NCBI GenBank assembly: GCA_016647705.1
Contig: CM028325.1
Coordinates: 31,228,474 to 31,292,473, forward strand
Direction: 5' to 3'
Length of the DNA stretch: 64,000 nt
Source of the DNA: Eucommia ulmoides
Lineage: Eukaryota > Streptophyta > Magnoliopsida > Garryales > Eucommiaceae
The notes below the pieces were generated by a model that did no database searches, had not been told where the DNA came from, and worked only from the letters and a program-made list of their open reading frames with translations. Of this stretch, positions 11,100-23,507 are shown one piece after another (the stretch's first letter is position 1; each line of letters opens with the position of its first letter). The translations under genes were made by a program, and so were the position numbers.

Positions 11100-12560
11100 T
11101 AAACAAGTGACCTTTTATGCTAAGGCGAGTGATATCAAGGGTGATTTGTATGCAAACTGGCTTATATTTGTACTATTATACAAAGAGGCGTGTTTGAGTG
11201 CTAACGAATTTGACCAATCTTTGCCTAGTGTTGTTTCTTTGTTGTAGGAATTTGAGAACGTGTTCCCTAACGATGTGCCTAGTAGATTTCCACCTATTCG
11301 AGGCATTGAGCATCAAATTGACTTTGTGCCGGGTGCAACAATTCCTAACCGACCAGCCTATAGGAGTAATCCATAGGAGACGAAGGAACTTCAAAGGCAA
11401 GTGGAGGAGTTGCTAGCCAAGGGATGCGTAAGAGAGAGTATGAGTCCGTGCGTAGTACCGGTACTACTTGTGCCTAAGAAGGATAGAACTTGGCGTATGT
11501 GTGTTGATTGCCGAGCTATTAACAACATTACGGTAAAGTATCGACATCCCATTCCTAGGCTAGATGACATGTTAGATGAGTTGTATGGGTCATGTATTTT
11601 CACTAAAATTGATTTGAAAAGTAGGTATCACCAAATTAAGATAAAATAAGGTGATGAATGGAAAACTGCCTTTAAAACTGAATATGGATTGTATGAGTGG
11701 TTGGTAATGCTTTTTGGGCTAACTAATGCACCAAGTACATTCATGAGGTTAATGAATCATGCATTACATGCGTTTAATGGCAAGTTTGTTGTGGTCTATT
11801 TTGATAATATTTTGGTGTATAGTAAGAGCTTAGATGAGCATATTGATCATTTACATTGAGTGCTTGTTGTTCTAAGAAAAGAAAAATTATATGCAAATTT
11901 AAAGAAATGTTCATTTTGCTTAGACAAAGTTGTGTTTCTTGGCTATGTTGTTAGTTCAGAAGGGATTACAGTGGATGAGGAAAAGGTGAAGGCTATCAAA
12001 TAATGGCCTACACCTAAGTCAATCGTGGAGGTAAGAAATTTTCATGGTTTGACTAGTTTTTATCGTCGATTGTTAAAGATTTTAGTACACTAGCCGTACC
12101 ACTCACTGAAATTGTCAAAAAATCCGTGGGATTTAAATGGTGTTTGTAGCAAGAGCGTGCATTTAATGAGATTAAAGAACGGTTATGTGGTGCTTCTTTA
12201 TTAGCATTACCTAATTTTTCTAAAACTTTTGAGATTGAGTGTGATACTTAATGAATAGGCATTAGAACTGTTTTGATGCAGGAAAATCGGCCAATAGCAT
12301 ACTTTAGCGAAAAGTTAAATGGGGCAGCATTGAATTACCCAACATATGATAAAGAGCTTTTTACATTGGTGAGAGCATTGGAGACTTGGCAACATTACCT
12401 GTGGCCGAGAGAATTTGTCATACATACTGATCATGAGTCCTTGAAGCACTTGAAGGGACAAGGTAAGTTAAATAGACGACATCCCAAGTGGATGGAATTC
12501 ATTGAAACCTTCCCTTATGTAATCAAATACAAATAAGGTAAGGAAAATATTGTGGTTGAT
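11100..12560 (+). pseudogene. Gypsy reverse transcriptase and RNase H
   Basis: RT motifs appear in order: [18 protein letters not shown] and [14 protein letters not shown] (11401-11649), a TAA, then [10 protein letters not shown] and YFDNILVYS near 11800. The catalytic YXDD box therefore reads FDN, with Asn at the second Asp position. Another stop follows at about 11857, and one at about 12001. RNase H follows with [20 protein letters not shown] and [19 protein letters not shown] (12273-12536). In the family these enzymes make cDNA from element RNA. The multiple stops and altered catalytic residue make this copy inactive. Confidence 0.85.
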
Positions 12561-12632
12561 GCACTCTCCAGAAGGTACACCCTTGTCTCTACATTAAATG
12601 CAAAGCTACTGGGGTTTGAATATATTAAATAA

Positions 12633-13741
12633 TTGTATGCTAATGATGATGATTTTGCTAGTGCGTTTGGTGCATGTGAGAAGACAGCGTTTGGTAAGTT
12701 CTATAGACTAGATGGCTACTTGTTTAGATCAAATAAACTTTGCGTGCCTAATAGTTCTATGCGTGAGTTACTCATGCGTGAAGCACATGGGGGTGGTTTG
12801 ATCGGTCATTTTGGTGTGAGAAAGACTTTAGACGTGTTACATGAACACTTGTTTTGGCCAAATATGAAATGTGATGTGGAGAGAGTTTGTGATAGGTGTG
12901 TTACGTGTAGGCAAGCCAAATCTAAAGTCTTACCACATGGATTATACACTCCCTTTCCCGTACCTAGTGCGCTTTGGATGGATATTTCCATGGACTTTGT
13001 TTTAGGCTTGCCTAGGTCAAGGAAAGGTAGGATTCGATTTTTATGGTTGTTGATAGGTTTTCTAAGTTGACACATTTCATATCTTGTAATAAAACTGATG
13101 ATGCGACCCACGTCACTGATTTGTTCTTTAGAGAGATAGTACATCTCCATGGTGTTCCTAAGAGTATTATATCTGATCGTGATGTTAAGTTCCTTAGCTA
13201 TTTTTGGAAAGTCTTGTGGGAAATATGGGAACTAAATTATTGTTCTCAACTACTTGTCACCCCCAAACGGATGGACAAACTGAGACGAGTTTAAGTGCAT
13301 ATGAGAAAAGAAAGATTTCCAGCCCATAGGCAGATCAAGCTACATCCTAGAGGAGATGGTCCATTTCAAGTCCTTCAGAGGATCAATGATAATGCGTACA
13401 AGTTGGATCTTCCAGGTGAGTATAACGTTAGTGCTACATTTAATATTTCTGATCTTTCTCCGTTTAATGTAGGTGAAGATTCAAGGTCAAATCCTTTTGA
13501 AGAGAGGGGGGATGATGAGAACCAACAAGCAACATTAAAGGACACAATATATGTCTCGATTGGGCCCATTACTAGGGCAAGATCCAAGAAGATCAAAGAA
13601 GCACTTAATGGGCTAATTCAAAAGCTTTGGGCTGAATTGAAAACAATAAAACCCAAATTAGACCCAAATCATGATCAAGACCTAATTTATCTCAAGCAAG
13701 TGAATGGGTTTAGACATAAACTTAAATGGCCCAAGGCATGA
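12633..13741 (+). pseudogene. Gypsy integrase, internally deleted; tail runs into 3' LTR
   Basis: The piece 12633-13070 carries the N-terminal zinc-binding region (HFGVRKTLD, then [13 protein letters not shown]) and the start of the catalytic core ([13 protein letters not shown]). A frameshift near 13040 moves to 13043-13294, which has [11 protein letters not shown], a SDRDVKF motif and then the region expected to read HPQTDGQTE. The frame then jumps directly to the C-terminal GPFQVL..INDNAYKLDLPGEY module (13295-13741). Roughly 150 residues expected between these parts are missing. The last ~75 codons lie within the 3' LTR. In the family the protein inserts cDNA into chromosomes. Confidence 0.85.
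13500..13512 (+). other. Gypsy polypurine tract
   Basis: Purine-rich aagagaggggggA-type sequence directly before the TGATGAG LTR edge, embedded in coding sequence of the integrase tail. Confidence 0.65.
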
Positions 13742-14282
13742 GGACCACGAAATTCTCAGCATATTTATTTGTATTTTAATTTTAATTTAGGTTATTTATT
13801 TGATAATTTATAAGACATGATTGCCAAATTAGTCTTTTCCTTTTTAGATCAGGAGTAGGGTTTCCTTGTTTCTCTAGGGTTTCCTTTTATTTGTATTGTA
13901 GCTGTACTATTCACCGCGCACTGTTCACCATATTATTCATTACCTATTTAAGAAAGTTATATCCTATGAGAAAGGCACATTACTTTTGATTAATAAAAAT
14001 TGTGAGAGTTTTCTCTTTAGTTTTTCAGAGAACTTTCCTTAAACTTATCAAGAGTTTCTTGTGGCGTTCAAACTTATATCTTTGGTTCGTGATTCATTAT
14101 AATCATTGGGTCAAGATCATTATACCATTGGTTCGTGTTTCGTTCATAAACGTTGGGTCAAGGTAATCTAACTTTCAATTTATGTATTTTTAGTTCGCTC
14201 AAAATCTGACTTAGTTTCGATCTTCGCGAAGAAACCCTAAATTGGTTTCGGGTCTCACTAATCCTTGATGAGGTTCGTATCA
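13513..14282 (+). repeat. Gypsy 3' LTR
   Basis: Direct repeat of 7853-8636, ending ...cgtatca. It overlaps the last ~230 bp of the polyprotein frame. Confidence 0.9.
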
Positions 14283-15108
14283 TTTCTCCCCCTAAATAAT
14301 TGTAAACCAGTAAATTCATGCATAGAAGAGTAATCCTGAGGCGATCAAAATCTTTCAACAATATAGCATGTAATCATAAAATTATAGTTAAGTCCACATG
14401 CCTTACTCATGATATCAAAACATATCTTCCTTACAGATAGAATCTAGAAACATATAATCTTTATTTTACTAAGATAGGAAGCATTTCTCAATGATATTCT
14501 ATCAATTATTTTTAACATCATGCAATCTCCCACTATATAAGTGTAAACAAATTAATTCATTTTAAGGAAAAAAAATATAATCTTTGAAGCACAAAAGCAT
14601 GAAACATCTCTCAATGATAGTTTACGAAGCTCTCAATATAACGTATACTTATTTCATAAAACTTTTAGCTCCATTTTTCAACAATAATCATTAGCGCTCA
14701 AGAACATGAATCATATCTCAATCAACAACATGTATATTAAAGATGTTATCTCATAACATGCTCAATCCCTTATACAATAATAATCATTTAAAAAATTCAG
14801 AGAATATGAGACATATAAATATATCTAAGTAAGCAATTTATCATGGTCTTAAACAATTCAAATCAGATAAATCATTTTTTATCTTTTATTTACCTCAAAT
14901 AACATGCATTTTAATAAATCAAGATTAAAAAAAAAAAAACTTAGCTCAATTCAATTTTTAAATCTCAATAACATGTAAGCATATAATCACATAAAACACG
15001 TAATTATCCCCTAACAAAATGTAATTGTCATAATCACCATAGAATGTTTCTAAAACAACAAGTAAATACACGATTTAATATAGGTCTTAGAAACAATTAC
15101 TAACATAT
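14283..15108 (-). other. Copia (-) internal AT-rich region without pol
   Basis: This is where protease, integrase and RT would lie in an autonomous copia element. I find only AT-rich sequence with stops in all frames and no RT or integrase motif. This supports the non-autonomous reading of the element. Confidence 0.6.
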
Positions 15109-16247
15109 CTATTTGGCAAGTTGGGACTCTGCCTCTTTAACAAATTGAATAAATTTAAAATGCAGAGGGTTAGGAGTACCTCTTATATCCTTTGGGGTGA
15201 CTTTATTTTCTATCTCATTTAAGCTCATAATTGATTTAGGTGTGCAATTCTCCTTGGATTGTTCATATCCTCTCTTCCTTTGATCTTTTCCATTTGATTT
15301 ATTGAAGATTCCCTTTGCACGGATCACTTGTGGTTTTCTTGTGCTATCCCATCTTAGATTTAGTACAACTTTTCTCTTAGTACATATCTCTTGTGGTTTC
15401 TTTACAACTTCGCCTCGTGTCTTTGGTGCATCTTTTCGCTTTGCACACCTCGCTTGTGGATTTGGCTTTGACATAAACTCTTTAATTATTCCTTCGGGTC
15501 CACTTTCGACATTTTGTAATTCTGCATAAGATATTTCAATAATTTTTTTCAGTATCCATTTTATTTTGGATCCGTCCTTGTTAGACAAAAACTTAGGGTT
15601 CCGAAATGGACATGATATTTTAAAATGTCCAACCCTATTGCAATAATAACATCTCAAATCTGATTTATCATAGAAAGCACGAGATATAAAACATAAATTA
15701 TTTATAACAATAGAAGCATAATTATCACTAACCTGTGATGAAAGATGAGACGATGAAGCATATCTACTTTACCTAGAAAAATCATTTTCAGAATCTATCG
15801 AAATAGACTTAAGGTCAGATTTTGATTTTTCAAAGTTTTTCTTAAGTAAATCGATTTTAGAAACAAAATCTGACCTTTGCTTGGAAATCATATCAAATTT
15901 ATTTTTTAAAATTCTATTTTCATTTTCAAGAGAATCCACTTTAGAGAGCAAATTATTGATTTCAAAAATAACTTCCAAAAACTCTTTTGAACCACAATAA
16001 TATCCAAATGTATTTTAGATTTTTGAACACTTTTTCCACCATTTTCAAAAGAAGCAATTTTTCTTTTTAAACTCAAACTCTCTTTAGCAAAAAGTAATGT
16101 AAAAGAAAGTAATTTTTCCATAATAATATGGACATTTTCATTATCATCATCTCTATCACTACCACATGAATCACAAAAATCATAAACCACAATATCACAT
16201 AAGAATCTATCACCACCAAGAGAAGATACATAAAAAATATTATCCAT
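15109..16247 (-). pseudogene. Copia-type Gag remnant with zinc knuckle
   Basis: Three overlapping minus-strand reading frames (16247-15906, 15978-15769, 15657-15109) look like one coding region broken by frameshifts and stops. The N-terminal part starts MDNIFYVSSLGGDRF just after the PBS. The middle is lysine-, serine- and leucine-rich and probably coiled coil (LLSKVDSLENENRILKNKF). The last piece begins with a CX2CX4HX4C knuckle (CYYCNRVGHFKISC) followed by a basic tail. In the family this protein packages element RNA. No protease or polymerase follows. The equivalent region of the plus-strand copia element is at 26430-27330. Confidence 0.7.
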
Positions 16248-16300
16248 GGTGTGTGCATGTGACTGGTTTAGTTAGGATGTTAAGCTTAACGAGTTAAAAT

Positions 16301-16314
16301 CAGCTCTAATACCA
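16301..16314 (-). other. Copia (-) primer binding site
   Basis: On the minus strand TGGTATTAGAGCTG follows the LTR end (...GTCAACA) after two bases. It differs by one base from the common initiator tRNA-Met site TGGTATCAGAGC. Confidence 0.85.
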
Positions 16315-16316
16315 AT

Positions 16317-18271
16317 TGTTGACCCAGTAGAATACCCAAGAGGGGGGTGAATTGGGTAATTAAAAAATATATCAGAATAAAACTTGATAAATCAAATAAT
16401 TAATTTTATTCCTAAATTAATTATTATCTTTATATCACAGCAGAATAAATCAATTAACTAGGTGCACACCTAAACACTAAAAATAAACAAATTAATAATG
16501 CAGTACACCAAGATATATCTTGGTTCACCAAGGTACTCTTGGCTAGTCCAGTCCTCCGAGCCCCATGGAGATTTGCACCCACTAATTCTCAAGATCCCTT
16601 TAAATGTAGGAACTAAACCCACACACCGATTTTTTTACAGGCTCAGAATCAACCTTTACAATTTCCTTTTCAGGCTCAAGAATTACCTATCTTTTTACAG
16701 GATAAAGGTTAGCCTAATTCTTTTTATTACTACGGCTCAAGAATCAAAACCTCACACAGCACTCCAAATATCCTTTTTACAGGTAAGGATGAAATCTTTA
16801 CAATTCACTCACATTAATTCTATCCAAAAAGAATTAATACCTCAATCTCTTTACATGAAGAAACTGAAACCCGGCTACCCTTAATTAAATATCCCCAATT
16901 ATATTTAATCCGTCACAACTCACCAATACACAAATTGATAAGAAGTAAATCTCACTCAGGAGCTTCTACCACCCCAGATAAATAATAACTCAATTAATAT
17001 TCCAACTAGTGATAGAAAAACGTGAGATACAAAAATCTGATTTTAACAAGATATAGGTAGTAAATTGGAGCACGTAAACAGATTTAGGAAATTATTTGTA
17101 AAAATATTTTCTTAATAAATCAGAAACAATTTCTAAGATCAATTTCCAAACAATAAACAAATAATACAATAAAAGAATATAATTTGAAGGATCTCACCAG
17201 GATAACACAGAAAGAATAGATAAAGCAATGTAACTTCAGATCCGATAGCAGCACAAATTAATAACAGTTGATCTTCAAGATCGTCTCTCAGAAAAGCTCA
17301 CAATATTTCAGATGGACAACTCTTATAAAAGCTCACAATATGATACGATATAATTTCTCTCTAGTTTACTGCTTTTTTACTAATAAAATTCGCAGGTTTA
17401 TTTAAAGGCACATGTAATCAGCCTTCTAACGGTTAGTTTACAAGTGTCATGACAACAAGATACTCTCATAGACCCTTTATAACATAGGGACTTCATTTAA
17501 GTTCAATTTCACTTAAAAACAACTTTCAAATCTTTCAATTAAATTCCCAAAATATTTCTCAATCTCAATTAATAAGCATAGAAACTATTTCAAGTACCAA
17601 ATTCATAAACATTAATATTTAATGTACCAAATCAATAGGATTTAATTAATATATGAACTATATCTTAAATATCACCAAATCCCTTAAATCTCTCTCAAAT
17701 CCTAACAAAAAATGGCTACCTTTAGATATGATTTCAGATCAAACATTATCCTGAAACAGAGCCACCAGTCAACTGCCCAGTCAACTAGAAGATTCAGTAT
17801 GTAGCCCATGCACTTGATCGGTCGACTCGCAGATTCAAAGAGTTTGTCAAGGTTCCACCGGTTAACCGTTTGGTCGACTCGCAGATTCAGAGAGTTTGTC
17901 AAGCTTCCACCAATCGACTCCTCCCTTCTCAATTAGCCTCACTAACTTTCTCAAAATCCATTTTAACCATTTATAAATATTTCTTTTCAAATACACATAG
18001 AAGCAAATAAATTCTTCTCAACAAAATACACATAAATAATAAAAATATTTTGTGTCGTGTGTGTTTCTAAATGGGATATTAAGAGTTAAAATTTACCTGG
18101 GTTGTTTTCTCTAATTTCTTCAAACTCTTAAATCTTCAACTTCATCATTGAGCATCCATTTAATTTGACATCTTTATCATTAGAACTTTAAATCACAGAA
18201 ACACTCAATTAAAACATTAGTTCCACAAAAACATCAATACTTAATTGTTCATCAAAATCTTAAGATCAACA
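16317..18271 (-). repeat. Copia (-) 5' LTR
   Basis: On the minus strand it begins TGTTGATCTTAAG and ends GGGTCAACA. It is collinear with 5380-7444 except for a deletion near 17920-17930 relative to the partner, where 'cccttct' joins directly to 'caattagcc'. It contains the GGTCGAC-type cluster at 17763-17930. Confidence 0.88.
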
Positions 18272-18731
18272 GAGGAGATGATATAGGGATCAAAAAATAT
18301 CACAAAATATCCCAAAATATCAATTTTATCAGTTGTCGGACCATTGCGGTAGTGGAAATGCAGAGAGTTAAGCAACTCTCTGTTGTTTGACCACCGTGGC
18401 GATGGTGTCACCGCTGCGGCGGTGACACCCTTTGGTATTTTAGCTGTAATGTTCTTGTCTGAACTCCGATTGAGGTAATTCAAAAACTTATAGAAAGCTA
18501 AGAAAACAATATACAACTTCTATGTTTTGAGTTTTTCCAAAATAGAATGGAATCATGTTCGACATTAGCCTTGAAGTTACTGCACCTGTACCAACTTTGC
18601 CTCTTTTCATCCATTTATTCAAAAACCTATAAAACAATACAAAAACACATTAAATTAACAAAAGTATTTGAAAACACATAAATATTTGAATTTAAAAGTA
18701 CTTGATTTGTTGGTAAATAAACTACTCATTA
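18272..18731 (-). repeat. Tat element 3' LTR, proximal part
   Basis: Homologous to 25885-26344. It contains a GC-palindrome cluster at about 18395-18430 (ccgctgcggcggtg and flanking inverted arms). The LTR start on - reads TAATGAG at 18731. Confidence 0.85.
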
Positions 18732-18751
18732 AATACCCACAAACTTAAACG
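18732..18751 (-). other. Tat element polypurine-tract region
   Basis: On the minus strand 'cgtttaagtttgtgggtatt' abuts the LTR start. It is preceded by 'gcttgaggacaagc' (18754-18767). That pairing of a GAGGACAAGC block with AAGTTTGTGGGTATT just before the LTR is typical of plant Tat/Athila-like elements. Confidence 0.7.
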
Positions 18752-19306
18752 TTTGCTTGTCCTCAAGCAAAAACACACAAACAAGAAAATATAACAACTA
18801 ATTATGAAATTAAAAACTAAAAACGAAAAATACTAAAAACAATAATGTGTAAGTTTTGAATATCATCTACCAACTAAATGATTTTTCCCTCATCGGTCCC
18901 CAATCCTATCAAGTTCAAGAATAAAACACACCATGTAGTGTTTTAGAATTTCAACATTTGATAATAGTAAGCGCTATTCTAGATCCTTTTAAAGTGTGTG
19001 TGCAAAAAACTCAATTATACAAATATCCACCGATCGGATTGGATTATCCACTAATAAAGCTCATGACTAAAACCAATAAGGTATAGGAAATCCATATACC
19101 TGACAGGGTTCCATTCTCCACTAATGTAGGCTAAGAATTCAAAAAGTTCAGTAGGACTTGGTTTAGTTTTGGGAAATGGCCAAGGGTATATCGGAAATAG
19201 AAAACAGGTTAATGTCGTTAATTTGACGATACCCGAGGCACAACGCATGGATTTCATCCACTCTCGTAACCCCAAACGTTAAAAATACAATCCTGAACAA
19301 ACATTA
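18752..19306 (-). other. Tat element internal 3' noncoding region, part 1
   Basis: AT-rich sequence with no supported gene. It ends at the solo LTR insertion (19307). The continuation is at 22005. Confidence 0.5.
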
Positions 19307-19959
19307 TGTCACAACTCGTCCCGAACACCCGTCATCCAGGGACCGGTGTGACGACAACACGACATCACCTAAACGCCAAACCAACACACAGAACGACAAT
19401 ATACATACCAACTATATAGTACCAAAATATAAATATCCATATACAATTTATCTACTATGGGGACATACCCATCCACAAATATAGGAACAACCAAAATAAA
19501 AACCATGAACCTCTCATAGATTCACCCCAGACAACTCATCTCAAAACCTACACCTGACTCCATCGTAGGACTCTATCTAGTGCCAGTAGGGGACCGACTC
19601 CTAACTGTTCCACCTGCGAGTGTACTGCCTTCTTAGTAAAAATCATTTTCTACATACTAATAATACATTCTAAATAATACAACATTTAAATGGATCAAGC
19701 GTAAATATATAAATACCACACAGCTGGTAAAATCTCCAGTATATAAGCAGTGAAAATAAAGTGATATAAATAAATTCCATTCAAACTCATCCAGTATAAA
19801 ATAAGACCAATCACCATATATATAATGAATCACCAAATATAAGTAAGACACCACATCTCAAACACCAAACCACCACACCACTCACCGACTAGCCATAGTG
19901 ATCGTTTAACCTCACGATCGGGAGTTACAACGGTACCGTAACCATCCGTAGGATATGTC

Positions 19960-20240
19960 TTCCTAGCGGACCTAACTGCGCAAATGCCTACCGAATGTCT
20001 CCGGAGGCCATAATATAAATCACCACATCATATCGATCACCAAATATAAATTACCACCTACAAGACCACCCTCCGGACAGGACATAATATAAATCACCAC
20101 CTGCCGGACCATCCTCCGCACAGGACATAAACTATGGCATAGTCAACTCAATAATATCATCATCAAATCACAAATCAATATCCATCTGCTGGACCACCCT
20201 CCGGACAGACCGTAATATAAATCACCACATCAACAATATC
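19960..20240. repeat. Degenerate repeat block in the solo LTR
   Basis: Repeated units with 'ccaccctccggacagg' and 'ataatataaatcacca' occur, for example near 20060, 20105 and 20185. They sit at the LTR position where the partner LTRs have the CCACACCCC...GGGG arrays. Confidence 0.7.
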
Positions 20241-21655
20241 GTCAAAATCACCAACGTCTACCTCTTTTTCGCAAAACCAACTTTTAAATCTGAAAATCAT
20301 ATTTTTCACTTTTGATTGAAAACCGTCTAATTTTAACAAAACCATTTTTTCCCCTTTATATTTTTATGAAAACCAAATATTTTCTATCCTCTTTTGAAAC
20401 CACCAAATTCAACAAAACTCATTTTTCAACTTTATTTTAAAACCACCATATTTTAACGAAAATCCATTTCCGCCAACTCACCCAAAATCCAACGAAAATT
20501 ATTTTAAATCCTTCTTTTCAGAAACCAACACAATTCCCCAAAAATTCGTTTTACCAACCCACTCCAAAAATCTGCTTGATCCATATCATTTTGAAATCAT
20601 CTAATTTAAATACAATAATTTTCCATCATATATAAATAAAAAAATTAATTTGGTAAGAAGATAGTACACTCACCTGATATTCCGCTCTCAAAAGCTCCAC
20701 TGACTATCCGCTACTGAACTTCCGATAATTGTGAACCTATTTGTGACAGAACCTAAATTAATATTTTCTATAGAAATAATTTAACCATGCTATGAAATCC
20801 TCATTTCCGTAATTTTCTATTCCCCGCGTTTTCTTTTGGAAAATTTTCATTTAATTAACATCACTCCGTTACAGTTTACTATATAAACTTTGTTCATATA
20901 AACGGTCTCATTATTTGTTTTTCATCATTTCAACAATTTCGATGTTAGTAATTAAAATAGCAAATCATGAAATTTTAACGAGAAACGTTACCTGCTCCGA
21001 ATCGGTTGTCGATCTCCTCATGAATTCTTTAATTTTTGCTTACTGCTACCCACCACCTAAGTGAAACGGCCACCGCCTAGGCAGACGATTATCTTCCTCT
21101 TTGCTCTGTTTTGGGTTTTTCAGTCGCCTCCCTCTTTCTTATATCTTTCTTTACCGATGTTACCTCCGAACACACACATACGATCGACATCTACACCCAA
21201 AACACTCACCAACTCATGATCACAATACGCACACAAAACCCACATGCATTGCTTTCTCTCTAACTTACTGCCGGCGAACTTCCGACGACACCCACGCAAC
21301 CAACTCACAACATACCCACGTCAACACTTTCATTGAACCAGGAATTGAACAGAACGGCCACCACACACACACCCTAGCACCACAACGACGAACATACACA
21401 CACACGGTCACAAACCGAATAGCCAAACAGCACACCCACGATGGATGAACAGAAAACAGGAAACACACACATATTTACTTACCAGCGACGAGATATACGC
21501 ACACATCAAGCACACACATACAGACGGATCATGCAATCCCACCACTGGCGACCCTACACAATCGGTGACCGAACAACCCAACCGTCGAACCCGTCTCTCT
21601 TTTTTCTTTTCCTTTCTCTCTTCGGTTCTCAACTTTTCCTCGTCTATCTATCTGT

Positions 21656-21678
21656 GTATGTATGTGTGTGTGTGTGTC

Positions 21679-21724
<46 letters not shown>
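21656..21724 (+). repeat. (GT)n microsatellite
   Basis: A long TG/GT tract interrupted once by 'ctatata', inside the solo LTR. It is preceded by CA-rich sequence (21160-21500). Histidine/threonine and valine/cysteine frames here are low-complexity artefacts. Confidence 0.95.
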
Positions 21725-21725
<1 letters not shown>

Positions 21726-22004
21726 TCAACCTGTCGGCCAAGTGGCCAATTCTCTTCCATACGTTCTCACCGTCTCTTCCTCTCTCTCTATATATATATA
21801 ATATATATTTAATTACACAATCCTACACTTTATTTTAGTTAAGTTTATTAATTAACCCAACTTCCATTTTAATGTTTTGAAAATTTACGAATTAACCCCT
21901 CAAATTTAAAATTAAAACAAAATTAACACTACCAACCCCATTATTTCCAAAATATTTTAAAACACGAGTTAAATCATACGTATGCCAAAGATCAGGGTCT
22001 TACA

Positions 22005-22800
22005 TATTAAAAAAAAATTGTACTCACTTGTCAAAGAAACTAGAATAAAACGATATTTACTTATGTCTTTTTTTTTTTTTTTTTTACATGACCCACACTC
22101 CCAAACTTATTTGATTATTACAATTTTATGGGTGTGGTTTAAAATAAAAGAAAAAAAATGACAAGTGAGTACTCAAATACTGAACCAATGAAAAGTTCGC
22201 CCTAAACCCAACTGCTCTCTTCATGTAGCATAATGAATGTTAACTTGATTCACTCAAATTATGCCTTCGGCTCAGCGATATAGGTTTGGAAAGAAGTTTT
22301 ATCGGTCAGAGTATTTGTTATGTGTTCAAAATTGAAACGGTTTTCCAACTTCAACAAGGTAACGAGGGATAAACATATAACATGATAGGCTTAAAAGGCT
22401 CAAGCGATCAAAATAAATGCCAAAATCATATCTCCTAAGCTCTTCGCTTAGGATTTCGCCTCGAATTTCCCCCCAAATTAGGTTCTAAAATCCCTATTGT
22501 CATGAACTTGGCTAACAGATAATCGGCGTCAAATCAGTTGGATAGTTATACATTGAGTTTATGCGCTCGTGCAATTAGAATCTACAATAACTTTTACTAA
22601 AACGATACGTCAAGCACACAGAACACACATGAATGAGCTTTACGCTCAACCTCAATAAACAATCAGGGGACAGATTCATTATCGGGTAATGGCCTAGATG
22701 AAGTACAAAACTCAGTACAAAACAACAACTAACCTAAATAGACATGCACACAATCTACTTGATCCGCATAACGTTATAACACCGTCCATTTTAATAAACA
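22005..22800 (-). other. Tat element internal noncoding region, part 2
   Basis: No coding remnant was recognised. It contains a T-tract (22071-22085) and a perfect 14-bp inverted repeat pair (22020-22033 with 22159-22172). Confidence 0.45.
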
Positions 22801-23463
22801 TTTTTTTCCACAATTTATACAAAAATATACTTTGTCAATTTACATAGAAGATAATACACTCACCTTGATTTTTGCGCTACCAAAAACACTACCGTCAAAA
22901 GACTACGCGGGCGCTGCCGCATGTGAACCTAATAGCGATAGGGCCTCAATTAATAATTTATTTAAAATAAACCTAATATGCAATACGTGGCCCTAAAATG
23001 CACAATTTTTTGTTTATACGAAATTACTACATGCTCACTTTTCTATGTTAATATTAACTGTACAAAAAATTATTATAGTAACGAGTACAAAAATTTCATG
23101 TTAATAATTTAATTTGTAGAAAAATATTAATCGACTGTTAAAATTTTTATTAGTCGACGAAACACTAAAAATTGTCGTTTTAGTAAAATTTACAATTTTT
23201 ATTTTAAACTATATTCTTCGCAAATTATATATTTCTCTACCGGTTGTATTTCTCGAACTCGCTATATATATATTTTGACATAAATATACATGTATATATG
23301 TCCGCATAATTAGCCTCATAAATCGAACGTGTGATATAGTTTATTTTAATACACACACACACACACACACACATATATGCACACATACCACATACATACG
23401 CAGGGATACTGCCGACTTACTCTCTTTATTTTATTGTTTTTGTTGATTTATGTCCACATAATA

Positions 23464-23507
<44 letters not shown>

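Larger units (their letters stand above)
7853..14282 (+). mobile_element. Ty3/gypsy retrotransposon with two LTRs, nested in copia (-)
   Basis: Direct LTRs (7853-8636 and 13513-14282) begin TGATGAGAACC and end in ...ATCA. They are flanked by near-matching 5-bp duplications, cttct (7848-7852) and tttct (14283-14287). The order gag, protease, RT, RNase H, integrase is the Ty3/gypsy order. A PBS follows the 5' LTR, and a purine tract (about 13500-13512) precedes the 3' LTR. The element carries stop codons, frameshifts, an altered RT active-site residue and a deletion in the integrase, so it is defective. It is the innermost insertion of the nest. Confidence 0.9.
5380..18271 (-). mobile_element. 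Copia-like non-autonomous element (-)
   Basis: The two LTRs are at 16317-18271 (5') and 5380-7444 (3'). A tRNA-iMet-type PBS is at 16314-16301 and a PPT at 7459-7445. The LTR edges read TGTTGATC... and ...GGGTCAACA on the minus strand. The interior excluding the nested gypsy element is only about 2.4 kb and holds gag-like reading frames with a zinc knuckle but no protease, integrase or RT. It was therefore probably mobilised in trans. It sits inside the 3' LTR of the Tat element. The left junction lost about 15 bp relative to the empty-site copy near 25870-25890, so no clean duplication remains. Confidence 0.85.
19307..22004 (-). mobile_element. Chromovirus-type (Tekay/Del-like) solo LTR
   Basis: On + it opens TGTCACAACTCGTCCCG and closes GGGTCTTACA; on - it runs TGTAAGACCC...GTGACA. 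It matches the LTRs at 63040-64000 and 56783-59358. It has no PBS or PPT, and its flanks are catta (19302-19306) and tatta (22005-22009), a duplication with one mismatch. It is therefore a solo LTR left after LTR-LTR recombination. It carries a CCGGAC-rich repeat block (about 19960-20240), a CCGCCTAGGC palindrome near 21067, CA-rich DNA and a long GT tract. Confidence 0.88.

Noticed and set aside
21101..21801. Several long open frames rich in His/Thr or Val/Cys
   Set aside because: They arise from CA- and GT-rich simple sequence inside a solo LTR, overlap on both strands and have no domain.
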